Shown piece by piece: positions 26,086 to 34,769 of a stretch of 64,000 nt of DNA. The DNA comes from Thalassospira profundimaris WP0211 (GTDB lineage Bacteria; Pseudomonadota; Alphaproteobacteria; Rhodospirillales; Thalassospiraceae), in contig NZ_AMRN01000009.1 of the NCBI RefSeq assembly GCF_000300275.1, positions 112,066-176,065 of the forward strand, given 5' to 3'. Numbering within the stretch: the stretch's first letter is position 1; every line of letters begins with the position of its first letter. The notes beneath the pieces were generated by a model, which searched no databases, was not told where the DNA came from, and saw only the letters and a list, made by a program, of their open reading frames with translations. The translations under genes and the position numbers were made by a program.

Positions 26086-28791
26086 ATGGACGATCTTTTA
26101 AGTGAATTTCTGACCGAGACTTCTGAAAGCCTGTCGACGCTTGACGTCGAACTGGTGAAGCTGGAACAGAACCCGAATGATCCGGACATCTTGTCCAATA
26201 TTTTCCGCTTGGTTCACACCATTAAGGGTACTTGCGGCTTCCTTGGCCTGCCGCGCCTTGAGGCTGTTGCCCACGCTGGCGAGAACGTGCTCGGTAAAAT
26301 CCGTGACGGCGAACTTGTGGTGACACCTGATGCCGTGACGCTTGTTCTTGAGTCGATTGATACCATTAAGTACCTGCTGGGCGAGCTCGAACAGAACGAA
26401 ACCGAGCCGGATGGCAATGATGCTGACCTGATCGGTCGTCTGAACCACTTTGCCGATACCGGCCAAATTCCGGGTGGTGCGCCGGCTGCTGCTGCAGCCC
26501 CGGCAGCAGAGGAAGCTGACGAAGAAGTTCCGATGACGGATGACGAAAAACTGCAGGCTGCTTTTGACGCCGCAGAATACGATCCCGATTTTGAAGTTCC
26601 TGACGAACCGGCTGCGGCCGCTGAACCGGAGCCGGAAGCACCGGCAAAACCGGCTGCTCCGCCCGCCGCTGCGAAATCCCAGGAAGTTGCGCCGGCCAAA
26701 AAGGCTGCCGAAAAGCCAAAGGCAGAGGCACCGCGCGCAGAAGCCAAGGAAAGCTCGGTTGCAGCCCAGACCATTCGTGTGAATGTCGAGCTGCTTGAAA
26801 ACCTGATGACGCTCGTTTCCGAGCTCGTCCTGACCCGTAACCAGCTTTTGCAGATGGTTCGCGGCAAGGATGACAGTGAATTCACCGTGCCGTTGCAGCG
26901 CCTGTCGCACATCACGACCGACCTTCAGGAAGGCGTGATGAAGACCCGTATGCAGCCGATCGGCAACGCATGGGCGAAACTGCCGCGTATTGTTCGCGAC
27001 CTTGCCCTTGAGATGAACAAGAAAATCGATCTGCAAATGATCGGTGCCGACACCGAACTGGACCGTCAGGTTCTTGAACTGATCAAGGACCCGCTGACCC
27101 ACATGGTGCGTAACTCTGCCGACCATGGTCTGGAAGATATTCCGGGCCGTCGCGATGCAGGCAAGCCTGAAACCGGTACGGTCACGCTGAATGCGTATCA
27201 CGAAGGTGGTCACATCATCATCGAGATTTCCGATGACGGTCGTGGCCTGAACCTTGAGCGCATTAAAGCTAAGGCGATTGCCAACGGTCTTGCGACCGAA
27301 AGCGAGCTTGAAGGTATGGGTGAACAGCAGATTCAGCAGTTCATCTTCAAAGCCGGTTTCTCGACCGCGGAAAAAGTGACTTCGGTTTCCGGTCGTGGTG
27401 TGGGTATGGACGTTGTGCGTACCAACATCGAAAAGATCGGTGGTACGGTCGAACTGAAATCGGTCGAAGGCCGTGGGTCGACCTTCATCATCAAGATCCC
27501 GCTGACGCTGGCCATTGTGTCGGCCCTGATCGTGGAAAGTGGCGGCGAACGCTTTGCCATTCCGCAGATCAGCGTTCTGGAACTTGTGCGTGCATCGAAC
27601 AATTCCGAACATTCCATCGAACGCATTCACGATACGCCGGTCCTGCGCCTGCGTAACCGTCTGCTGCCGCTGGTCACGCTCAAGAAAATTCTTGGTCTTG
27701 ATACCACTCAGGAAAGCGACGATGCCGTCGATGAAGAAGCATTCATCGTGGTTGCACAGGTTGGTACCTATTCGTTCGGTATCATCGTTGACCGCGTGTT
27801 CGACACCGAGGAAATCGTTGTTAAACCGGTGGCCCCGATCCTGCGCGATCTGTCGCTGTTCTCGGGTAATACCATCCTTGGCGACGGTAGCGTGATCATG
27901 ATCCTTGATCCGAACGGCATTGCCACCCGCACCGGCGAAATCACCGTTGGTGGTTCGCAGGGTGTCGAAGGCAAGGCCAAGGCCGATGCATCGGATCGCG
28001 AAACCACATCCATGCTGGTCTTCCGGGCCGGTGGCAGCGAAGTGCGCGCGGTTCCGCTGGCGCTTGTTGCCCGTCTTGAAGAAATCGATGTCGAGAATAT
28101 CGAACATTCGAATGGCCGTCCGCTGGTCCAGTACCGCGGCAAGCTTATGCCTCTTGTCTTTATCGATGGTAGCTACCAGATGAAGGCAGAAGGCCGTCAG
28201 CCGACCCTTGTGTTCCAGGATCGTGAACGCACCATGGGGCTGGTTGTCGACGAGATCGTCGATATTGTTGACGACGTGCTGAATGTTGAACTGACCGCAG
28301 ATCAGGATGGTCTGGTTGGTTCGGCCGTGATTGACGGCAAGGCGACCGACCTTATTGATGCCGGTTACTACCTTGAACTGGCCTTCAGCGACTGGTTCGG
28401 CACCGAAGATAACGGCGGCGAGAAGAAGCGTGTTCTTCTGATCGATGACAGCCCGTTCTTCCGTAACCTGCTGACGCCGATGCTGTCGGTTGCCGGTTTC
28501 AATGTGACTGCGGTCGAAAATGCAGAACAGGCCATGGACCTTAAAAACCGTGGTGTTCTGTTTGACGCGATCATCAGTGACATCGAAATGCCGGGCATGA
28601 ACGGCTTTGAATTTGCCGAAGCGCTTCAGGATGATGCAGAATGGGGTGAAATTCCGATTATTGCCCTTTCTTCGCACACCAAAGAGGAAGACTTCGAACG
28701 CGGTCGTCAGGTCGGTTTCAGCGACTATGTGGCCAAATTTGATCGCGATGCGCTTGTCTCGACCCTGATCCAGACACTGAGCAGCATGTAA
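26086..28791 (+). CDS. cheA: Chemotaxis histidine kinase CheA with C-terminal receiver
   Basis: CheA reads signals from chemoreceptor arrays through CheW and phosphorylates CheY and CheB. The 901-residue protein has an Hpt domain with H44 (RLVHTIKGTCGFLG), an Ala/Pro/Glu-rich linker (about 130-225), a dimerisation domain, an ATPase domain with HMVRNSADHGLE (about 340-350) and SGRGVGMDVV, two CheW-like regions (from about 483 and 635), and a receiver domain (about 780-900) with D787/D788 and phospho-site D832. The start at 26086 follows GGAGGGGG at 26076-26083; the longer frame begins eight codons earlier. It opens the operon cheA-cheW-cheY-cheB-cheR. Confidence 0.95.
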   Translation: MDDLLSEFLTETSESLSTLDVELVKLEQNPNDPDILSNIFRLVHTIKGTCGFLGLPRLEAVAHAGENVLGKIRDGELVVTPDAVTLVLESIDTIKYLLGELEQNETEPDGNDADLIGRLNHFADTGQIPGGAPAAAAAPAAEEADEEVPMTDDEKLQAAFDAAEYDPDFEVPDEPAAAAEPEPEAPAKPAAPPAAAKSQEVAPAKKAAEKPKAEAPRAEAKESSVAAQTIRVNVELLENLMTLVSELVLTRNQLLQMVRGKDDSEFTVPLQRLSHITTDLQEGVMKTRMQPIGNAWAKLPRIVRDLALEMNKKIDLQMIGADTELDRQVLELIKDPLTHMVRNSADHGLEDIPGRRDAGKPETGTVTLNAYHEGGHIIIEISDDGRGLNLERIKAKAIANGLATESELEGMGEQQIQQFIFKAGFSTAEKVTSVSGRGVGMDVVRTNIEKIGGTVELKSVEGRGSTFIIKIPLTLAIVSALIVESGGERFAIPQISVLELVRASNNSEHSIERIHDTPVLRLRNRLLPLVTLKKILGLDTTQESDDAVDEEAFIVVAQVGTYSFGIIVDRVFDTEEIVVKPVAPILRDLSLFSGNTILGDGSVIMILDPNGIATRTGEITVGGSQGVEGKAKADASDRETTSMLVFRAGGSEVRAVPLALVARLEEIDVENIEHSNGRPLVQYRGKLMPLVFIDGSYQMKAEGRQPTLVFQDRERTMGLVVDEIVDIVDDVLNVELTADQDGLVGSAVIDGKATDLIDAGYYLELAFSDWFGTEDNGGEKKRVLLIDDSPFFRNLLTPMLSVAGFNVTAVENAEQAMDLKNRGVLFDAIISDIEMPGMNGFEFAEALQDDAEWGEIPIIALSSHTKEEDFERGRQVGFSDYVAKFDRDALVSTLIQTLSSM

Positions 28792-28807
28792 GCGGGAGAA
28801 CAGTCCT

Positions 28808-29314
28808 ATGAGCGATAAAAACGCACTCGTCCCGAGCCAGGAAAAAGGCGGAGCCCTTGAACTTGGTGGTGACAGCCAGGATTTCGTGACCGCGAATATT
28901 GGCAAGCAGCTTTTCGGTATCCCTGTCCTGACCGTTCAGGATGTCCTGGGGCCGCAACGCATTACCCGTATCCCGCTTTCACCGCCGGAAGTGGCCGGAT
29001 CGTTGAACCTTCGTGGTCGTATCGTGACCGCGATTGATGTCCGCAAACGTCTTGGTCTGCGTGACCGCGAAGATGATGAGCCGGGCATGAGCATCGTTGT
29101 CGATGAAGGTGGCGAACTTTACAGCCTGATGGTCGATCAGGTTGGAGAGGTTCTGAGCGTTCCGAAAAAGGCGTTCGAACAGAACCCGGCAACGCTCGAT
29201 CCGCGCTGGCGCGAATTCTCGGACGGTATTTTCCGTCTCGACAAGAAGCTTCTGGTGATTCTCGACGTGACCCGTCTGCTTGATTTCACGTCTTCGATCA
29301 AGCAGGCCGGTTAA
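28808..29314 (+). CDS. cheW: Chemotaxis coupling protein CheW
   Basis: The 168-residue scaffold joins CheA to chemoreceptors. The CheW fold is visible from about residue 25: FVTANIGKQLFGIPVLTVQDVLG, then VAGSLNLRGRIVTAIDVRKRLGL and KLLVILDVTRLLDF. The first 22 residues are a polar extension. It lies 16 bases after cheA. Confidence 0.94.
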   Translation: MSDKNALVPSQEKGGALELGGDSQDFVTANIGKQLFGIPVLTVQDVLGPQRITRIPLSPPEVAGSLNLRGRIVTAIDVRKRLGLRDREDDEPGMSIVVDEGGELYSLMVDQVGEVLSVPKKAFEQNPATLDPRWREFSDGIFRLDKKLLVILDVTRLLDFTSSIKQAG

Positions 29315-29328
29315 CCTGATTTCCCATG

Positions 29329-29349
29329 CCGGGCACGCAATGTGCCCGG
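29329..29349 (+). other. Hairpin between cheW and cheY
   Basis: ccgggcac and gtgcccgg form a perfect eight-base stem with loop gcaat. Only a weak T stretch (ttcct) follows, so it is more likely a partial terminator or RNA stabiliser inside the operon than a full stop. Confidence 0.45.
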
Positions 29350-29396
29350 TTCCTGCCATTGTGGCTTAACGACCTAAGTAAGCGAGAAGGAAGTCG

Positions 29397-29762
29397 ATGA
29401 AGAGTTGTCTCGTCGTCGATGATTCGAAAGTCATCCGGATGGTAGCAAGACGCATTCTCGAGGAAATCGGGTTTGCGGTTGTAGAGGCAGTGGACGGTCA
29501 GGAGGCACTCGACAAGTGCCTTGAGTCCATGCCCGACGCGGTTCTGCTTGATTGGAACATGCCCGTCAAAAGCGGAATCGAGTTCCTGCGTGAACTGCGT
29601 GCAACGCCTGGTGGCGATGATCCTGTTGTTGTGTTCTGTACAACTGAAAACGACCTTGAACACATTCAGGAAGCCATCACCGCTGGCGCGAACGAATACA
29701 TCATGAAGCCGTTCGATAGCGAGATCATCCAGGCCAAGTTCGAGCAGGTCGGCCTGATCTAG
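29397..29762 (+). CDS. cheY: Chemotaxis response regulator CheY
   Basis: The single-domain receiver of 121 residues has the acidic pair D8/D9, phospho-site D52 (VLLDWNMPVKSG), a switch threonine in VVFCTTEND, and the lysine in MKPF. Phosphorylated CheY would bind the flagellar switch to change rotation. It lies between cheW and cheB in the operon. Confidence 0.94.
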   Translation: MKSCLVVDDSKVIRMVARRILEEIGFAVVEAVDGQEALDKCLESMPDAVLLDWNMPVKSGIEFLRELRATPGGDDPVVVFCTTENDLEHIQEAITAGANEYIMKPFDSEIIQAKFEQVGLI

Positions 29763-29830
29763 GCCGGGGTGCTCACGAACCTGTAAGCCTTCAAGATCCG
29801 ATCTCCATCATCAAGCGGGGACGCTACCAC

Positions 29831-31480
29831 GTGGAAGAAACGCCCATCCATTCGCCATACAAAGTCCTGATCGTGGATGATTCCGCCATCGTGCGCGGAC
29901 TTGTTACACGTATGATGACCGAAGACGCCGAAATCGAAGTCGTCGGATCGGTCAGCAATGGCGAAGAAGCACTGGCAGTCATGGAAAAAGGCGGCATCGA
30001 AGCCGTTGTTCTTGATATCGAAATGCCGGTGATGGATGGTTTGACGGCCTTGCCGAAACTGTTGGAGATTGATCCGACAGTCCGCGTGATCATGGCGTCC
30101 ACACTCACCAAACGAAATGCCGATATCAGTTTCCAGGCGATGACGCTCGGGGCTGTGGATTACATCCCCAAGCCAAGCTCGTCAAAAGACCTGAATGTCG
30201 GCGAGGGGTTCCGCGAAGAACTTCTCGACAAGGTGAAAGCCTGGGCTGAACAGCGTCGCAAGATGCTTGAGGTCGAAGAATCTGCCGCGGCAGAAGCCGC
30301 TGCTGCCCAAGCCGCCCCCGAACCGGAACCGGAAGAAAAATCAACTGCGCCCGATGCCGAGGCATCTGAGCCCGATGACGCAGCTTCTGGCGGCAAGGCG
30401 GCTGCTTTCCGGGCGGAAATGTCGGTCGAACATCAGCAACTTCACAAACAAGGCCGGATCCAGCGCAAACGATTTACCGCCGAATTGCGCCCCCGTCCGA
30501 TGCAGCAACACCGCCCGCAACCAACGCAGATGCGCCAGGCGCCGATGCCACAGCAACCGGCACCAAAGCCGCAACCGGCCACACCGGCATCGTCGGAGGC
30601 CGCAAAACCTGCTGCCAACCCGGCTGGTGGTGCAGCGCGTTCGACGACACCGTCACGCGATCCGGGCAGACTTATTCGCGATGCGGCCATTGCGGCAGGC
30701 GGGCAGGGCAAAACCGTGCCCAAAATGCCGGAACGCCCCGCCACAGCAGCACCCAGCGCAAGAACGGCACCGCCGGCCAAACGGCCAACCGCACCCGCGC
30801 CGCAAAAAAGTGCACGCGCCCAGCAGGTTCGTTCGGCAAGTGCACCGGCCCCGGCAAAACGCCAGTCCGCACGCGGTGGCGTCACGCTGCTGCCGGAAAA
30901 ACGCATCAATGTCGAAGCCATCGCCATTGGCAGTTCGACCGGTGGGCCGCAGGCCTTGTTTGAAGTGTTGCGTGGCCTCAATGGCGTGCGCCAGCCAATC
31001 TTCATTACCCAGCATATGCCCGCGACCTTTACCACCATTCTGGCCGAGCACATCACCCGTCTGACCGGGCTTAAATGTCAGGAAGCACAAAACAATATGC
31101 CAATTGTTGGTGGACAGGTTTATCTTGCCCCCGGTGATTACCACATGACTGTAGAGGGGCGTGGTGCCAGCCGGCATCTGAAGCTAAATCAGAACCCGCC
31201 CGAGAATTTCTGTCGTCCGTCGGTCGATCCGATGTTGCGCAGTCTGGTCGCGAGTTACGGAGGAAACATTCTGACTGCAATACTTACCGGAATGGGGCAG
31301 GATGGTATGCTTGGTGGACGTGACGTGGTCAATGCGGGGGGCATGGTCGTGGCACAGGACGAGCAGAGTAGCGTTGTATGGGGGATGCCGGGCGCTGCGG
31401 CGCATGCCGGTATCTGTTCTGCGGTTTTGCCGGTGGGTGGGATTGCGGCCTATATCAAAAAATTCGCGGGGGGTCGTTAA
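29831..31480 (+). CDS. cheB: Chemoreceptor methylesterase CheB with long linker
   Basis: CheB removes methyl groups from receptor glutamates during adaptation. It has a receiver domain (phospho-site D62 in VLDIEMPVMDG) and a C-terminal esterase domain with the triad serine in AIGSSTGGP (near residue 358), histidine in ITQHMP and aspartate in GMGQDGM. At 549 residues it is much longer than the usual 350, because about 200 residues of Ala/Pro/Arg/Gln-rich linker separate the domains. The start is GTG at 29831. Confidence 0.93.
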   Translation: MEETPIHSPYKVLIVDDSAIVRGLVTRMMTEDAEIEVVGSVSNGEEALAVMEKGGIEAVVLDIEMPVMDGLTALPKLLEIDPTVRVIMASTLTKRNADISFQAMTLGAVDYIPKPSSSKDLNVGEGFREELLDKVKAWAEQRRKMLEVEESAAAEAAAAQAAPEPEPEEKSTAPDAEASEPDDAASGGKAAAFRAEMSVEHQQLHKQGRIQRKRFTAELRPRPMQQHRPQPTQMRQAPMPQQPAPKPQPATPASSEAAKPAANPAGGAARSTTPSRDPGRLIRDAAIAAGGQGKTVPKMPERPATAAPSARTAPPAKRPTAPAPQKSARAQQVRSASAPAPAKRQSARGGVTLLPEKRINVEAIAIGSSTGGPQALFEVLRGLNGVRQPIFITQHMPATFTTILAEHITRLTGLKCQEAQNNMPIVGGQVYLAPGDYHMTVEGRGASRHLKLNQNPPENFCRPSVDPMLRSLVASYGGNILTAILTGMGQDGMLGGRDVVNAGGMVVAQDEQSSVVWGMPGAAAHAGICSAVLPVGGIAAYIKKFAGGR

Positions 31481-31486
31481 CCCACA

Positions 31487-32866
31487 ATGATGAAGCCGGA
31501 TGACTTCGAGTTTGTAAGCAGATTGATCAAGTCAAAGTCCGGGCTCGTTCTGAGCCAGGACAAGACTTATCTGCTCGAAAGCCGGTTGATGCCGATTGCA
31601 CGCAAACGGGGCCTCAAGGACCTGACGGAGCTGATCGGTACGCTGCGAGGTGGCGACCGCAATCTGGTCGAAGAAGTCGTTGATGCGATGACGACCAATG
31701 AAAGCTTCTTCTTCCGCGATACCAAACCGTTTGACCAGTTCCGCCATGTTGTCCTGCCGCACATGATCAAGACACGTGCGTCGAAAAAACATCTGCGCAT
31801 CTGGTGTGCTGCCGCCTCTTCCGGGCAGGAACCCTATTCGCTGGCGATGATCCTTGATGAATTCAAGTCGCAGCTCGCTGGTTGGCGGATCGATATTGTC
31901 GGGACGGATATCTCGCGCGAGATCCTGACCAAGGCGCGCGCAGGCCTGTATTCGCAATTCGAAGTCCAAAGGGGCCTTCCGATCGGTCTTCTGGTCAAAT
32001 ACTTCCAAAAGAAGGAAGACCAGTGGCAAATCTCGGCCGATATCCGGTCCAAGGTGCAGTACAAGGAATTCAACCTTCTGGAAGATTTCCGTCCGCTTGG
32101 GCAGTTTGATGTCGTCTATTGCCGTAACGTGCTGATCTATTTCGATCAACCGACCAAAAGTGACGTTCTTTCGCGTGTTTCTGCCCTGATGCCAGATGAC
32201 GGTTTCCTGTTCCTTGGCGGGGCAGAGACGGTTCTGGGCATTTCCGACAAGTTCAAACCGCTTGCGCGTCAACGTGGCATTTATCAGCTTAACCGTCCGG
32301 GGGCACCGGAAGTCGATCTGACCGCTCTTGAAAAGGCGCAGGCGGGGGCCGCCAGTGCGGCCGGTGCTGCTGCACCCGGCGGCTTGGCCTTCCAGAAGCC
32401 CAAACATATGCAAACCGGTGCCGCGACCACGACGGGTACAACGGCCCGCCCGGCAGTCGGGACGACCGGAGCAACAGGAACAACCGGAACAGCAGGGACG
32501 GCAACAACCCGCCCCGCAGGTTCAGGTTTTGGCACCACGTCGACCCAGCGCCCGCTTGGCACCACCCCGTCAACCACCCGTCCGGGAACAACCGGAACCG
32601 GGAGCACGGGATCGGGCACAACTGGCAGCGCGTTCAGCAGACCGTCAGGTTCGACTGGTACAGGTTCAACCACACGTCCGGGAACAACGGATACCACGGG
32701 TTCGACCTATCGCCGCCCGCTTGGCACCGGAACCGGTGCTGGTGCCGGTGGTACGACACAGCGGCCAGGGACAGGCAGTAGCAATACAAGCGGTTCCAGC
32801 GGAACCACGCGCCCGTCCACGACCTTTGATCGGTCCCGCTTTGGCAAACCGGACGACAAGAAGTAG
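31487..32866 (+). CDS. cheR: Chemoreceptor methyltransferase CheR with Thr/Gly-rich tail
   Basis: CheR methylates receptor glutamates with S-adenosylmethionine. The catalytic part (residues 1-270) is standard: MTTNESFFFRD near 68, the SAM site WCAAASSGQEPYS (106-118), VGTDIS, and YCRNVLIYFD (211-220). Residues from about 271 to 459 are an added low-complexity tail made of Thr, Gly, Ser, Ala, Pro and Arg (units such as GTTGTG, TTRPGTT). No domain is seen in it. It lies six bases after cheB. Confidence 0.93.
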   Translation: MMKPDDFEFVSRLIKSKSGLVLSQDKTYLLESRLMPIARKRGLKDLTELIGTLRGGDRNLVEEVVDAMTTNESFFFRDTKPFDQFRHVVLPHMIKTRASKKHLRIWCAAASSGQEPYSLAMILDEFKSQLAGWRIDIVGTDISREILTKARAGLYSQFEVQRGLPIGLLVKYFQKKEDQWQISADIRSKVQYKEFNLLEDFRPLGQFDVVYCRNVLIYFDQPTKSDVLSRVSALMPDDGFLFLGGAETVLGISDKFKPLARQRGIYQLNRPGAPEVDLTALEKAQAGAASAAGAAAPGGLAFQKPKHMQTGAATTTGTTARPAVGTTGATGTTGTAGTATTRPAGSGFGTTSTQRPLGTTPSTTRPGTTGTGSTGSGTTGSAFSRPSGSTGTGSTTRPGTTDTTGSTYRRPLGTGTGAGAGGTTQRPGTGSSNTSGSSGTTRPSTTFDRSRFGKPDDKK

Positions 32867-32920
32867 CTGACAGTTGGTTTCTTGCCGACTGTTCTGTTGA
32901 ACTGAAAGTCGGGAAGGCCA

Positions 32921-33568
32921 ATGACCTCAAATCCATCAAACACGATCGCCACACCGCGTCAGGACCTTCGCCGTGTCCAGCGCCGTCGCAAGCTTGCCAT
33001 TGCAGGTATTGCGCTGTTGGTACTGTGTGCGCTTCCGCTCATGCAGTCGCTGGCACAGGTGGAGATGTTTACCCATGAAACGGTCGAGACCGGCGGGATC
33101 GTCCTGATTCTGATGGCCATTTTCGGGCGGGCCTGGTGCACGCTCTATATCGGCGGGCGCAAGGCGCGCGATCTGACCGATACCGGCCCCTATTCCCTCA
33201 GCCGCAATCCGCTTTATATGTTCAGCTTCATCGGCGCGACTGGCATTGGCGCGCAAACCGGAAGCCTTTTGATTGCCCTGTTGTTCGGGGTCGGGGCGTT
33301 TGGTGTGTTCTTGCCGGTGATCCTGCGCGAAGAAAGGGCGCTTGCGATGCTTTTTGGTGCATCGTTTGAAGATTACAAGACACGCGTGCCGCGGTTTGGC
33401 CCACGGTTTGGTGCCTGGCGCGACGCCGAGATACTTGAAGTTCGCCCGCATCTTTTGTGGCGAACATTGCGCGATGGGCTGGTCTTTCTGATGGTGATCC
33501 CGATTTTCGAACTGATTGATCGGTTGCAGATCAGCGGCCTTGTTGATCCGCTTATCTATTTGCCGTGA
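32921..33568 (+). CDS. Isoprenylcysteine carboxyl methyltransferase-family membrane protein
   Basis: The 215-residue protein has about four membrane helices and the family signature DTGPYSLSRNPLYM followed by REERALAMLFGASFEDYKTRVPRFGP. This is the ICMT/PEMT-like fold that binds S-adenosylmethionine at the membrane. Bacterial members have varied or unknown substrates. It follows cheR by 54 bases in the same direction and ends at a strong shared terminator. Confidence 0.8.
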   Translation: MTSNPSNTIATPRQDLRRVQRRRKLAIAGIALLVLCALPLMQSLAQVEMFTHETVETGGIVLILMAIFGRAWCTLYIGGRKARDLTDTGPYSLSRNPLYMFSFIGATGIGAQTGSLLIALLFGVGAFGVFLPVILREERALAMLFGASFEDYKTRVPRFGPRFGAWRDAEILEVRPHLLWRTLRDGLVFLMVIPIFELIDRLQISGLVDPLIYLP

Positions 33569-33575
33569 TCAGAAA

Positions 33576-33612
33576 CGAAAAACGCCCCGGTTCATCTCCG
33601 GGGCGTTTTTCG
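33576..33612. terminator. Bidirectional terminator between the ICMT-family gene and ctrA
   Basis: A perfect 15-base stem (cgaaaaacgccccgg / ccggggcgtttttcg) with a seven-base loop ends in T on both strands, so it can stop transcription from both converging units. Confidence 0.9.
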
Positions 33613-33668
33613 TATAGCGGCAACTGTTGGGGCGGTATCAGGCGTGCCTGATACCAAGTTCCCGAAAA

Positions 33669-34364
33669 TCAGGCCGCAGCGCTGTTGGTGTCGGGATCGC
33701 GCAGGACATAGCCCCGGCCCCAAACCGTATGGATGTAATTGTCGCCCTTGGTCGCAGACTGGATTTTCTTGCGCAGTTTGCAGACAAAGACGTCAATGAT
33801 CTTGAGTTCCGGCTCGTCCATACCGCCATAAAGGTGGTTGAGGAACATTTCCTTGGTCAGTGTCGTGCCCTTGCGCAACGACAGCAGTTCCAGAATGCCA
33901 TATTCCTTGCCGGTCAGATGCAGCGGTTTGCCATCGACATCGACGGTGCGTGCATCCAGGTTGACGTTGAGTTTACCGGTCGAAATCATCGACTGGGCAT
34001 GGCCGCGTGAACGGCGAACAATTGCCTGCACACGTGCCAGAAGTTCGGTTTTCTCGAAAGGCTTGGTCAGATAATCATCTGCGCCAAAGCCAAGGCCTTT
34101 GACCTTGTCTTCGGTTTCGGTCAGACCCGACAGGATCAGGACCGGTGTTTCGACGCGTGCGTCGCGCAAACGTCTCAGGACCTCGTAGCCGTCAATATCT
34201 GGCAGCATAAGGTCCAGAAGAATAATGTCATAATCGTAAAGCTTGCCGATCTCGAGACCATCTTCCCCAAGGTCGGTAGTGTCAATCACCATGCCCTCAG
34301 ACTTAAGCATCAGTTCGATGCTGTCAGCATAGGTGTTGTCATCCTCAACAAGCAGCACCCGCAT
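33669..34364 (-). CDS. ctrA: Cell-cycle master response regulator CtrA
   Basis: CtrA is an OmpR-type transcription factor that in Alphaproteobacteria controls cell-cycle and motility genes. The 231-residue protein has the receiver ([20 protein letters not shown], phospho-site D51 in [14 protein letters not shown]) and the winged-helix DNA-binding domain ([43 protein letters not shown]). The chain ends in Ala-Ala, as in Caulobacter CtrA, where the terminal alanines serve ClpXP recognition. GGAG lies eight bases before the start. Its promoter region holds three GANTC sites. Confidence 0.96.
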   Translation of the reverse strand: MRVLLVEDDNTYADSIELMLKSEGMVIDTTDLGEDGLEIGKLYDYDIILLDLMLPDIDGYEVLRRLRDARVETPVLILSGLTETEDKVKGLGFGADDYLTKPFEKTELLARVQAIVRRSRGHAQSMISTGKLNVNLDARTVDVDGKPLHLTGKEYGILELLSLRKGTTLTKEMFLNHLYGGMDEPELKIIDVFVCKLRKKIQSATKGDNYIHTVWGRGYVLRDPDTNSAAA

Positions 34365-34769
34365 GTCTCTGCTCCGTTACCGTGTTCCGCAATAAGTCCG
34401 TGTTGATCCGGTAGATCGACAAGCGCCCCAACGATTGCCGGCCTTTGGGAAATTTTCCCCATTCGGTTAACGATACGTTGCTTTGCGACTCGTGGCAAGC
34501 AGGCGAGTCGCAACTTGTTAACTTTTTTTCGTTCAAAGAAGCGACTCGGGGACGGAACGCAAGTTTTCCCAACGGTTTGCGGTGTTAATTCCAAAAGCCT
34601 TATGCAACGAAAAAAAATCGATTTAATCGTCTACACGGCTTTTTAATACCGATTATGACTATATATTTGGTACGACGCGGTACGATTTGCCACCCCTGTT
34701 ACCGTTCGGAGGGGCAAATTTCCGTGTTACAAGAGTTGTTTGTACCATTTTCGCTGAAAAGAACCGCCC
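34365..34769. promoter_or_regulatory. Divergent control region between ctrA and fliI
   Basis: There is no gene in these 405 bases. GANTC sites lie at 34487-34491, 34505-34509 and 34543-34547. The first two are inside a perfect eight-base inverted repeat (gcgactcg at 34485-34492, cgagtcgc at 34504-34511). TTAA cores, possible CtrA half-sites, occur at 34467, 34518, 34585, 34623 and 34643. A direct repeat ggtacga is found near 34671 and 34679. Confidence 0.55.

Noticed and set aside
26098..28905. Open frame of 935 codons on the minus strand opposite cheA
   Set aside because: It mirrors the cheA frame because of strong third-position codon bias; the protein has no domain and cheA is certain.
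32400..32860. Repetitive DNA in the cheR tail considered as a CRISPR-like or tandem repeat array
   Set aside because: The units are imperfect, in frame and coding, without regular spacers.
34671..34690. Direct repeat ggtacga near the fliI start considered as a sigma-54 promoter
   Set aside because: GG and GC elements are eight or six bases apart, not ten, and the TTGC core is missing.
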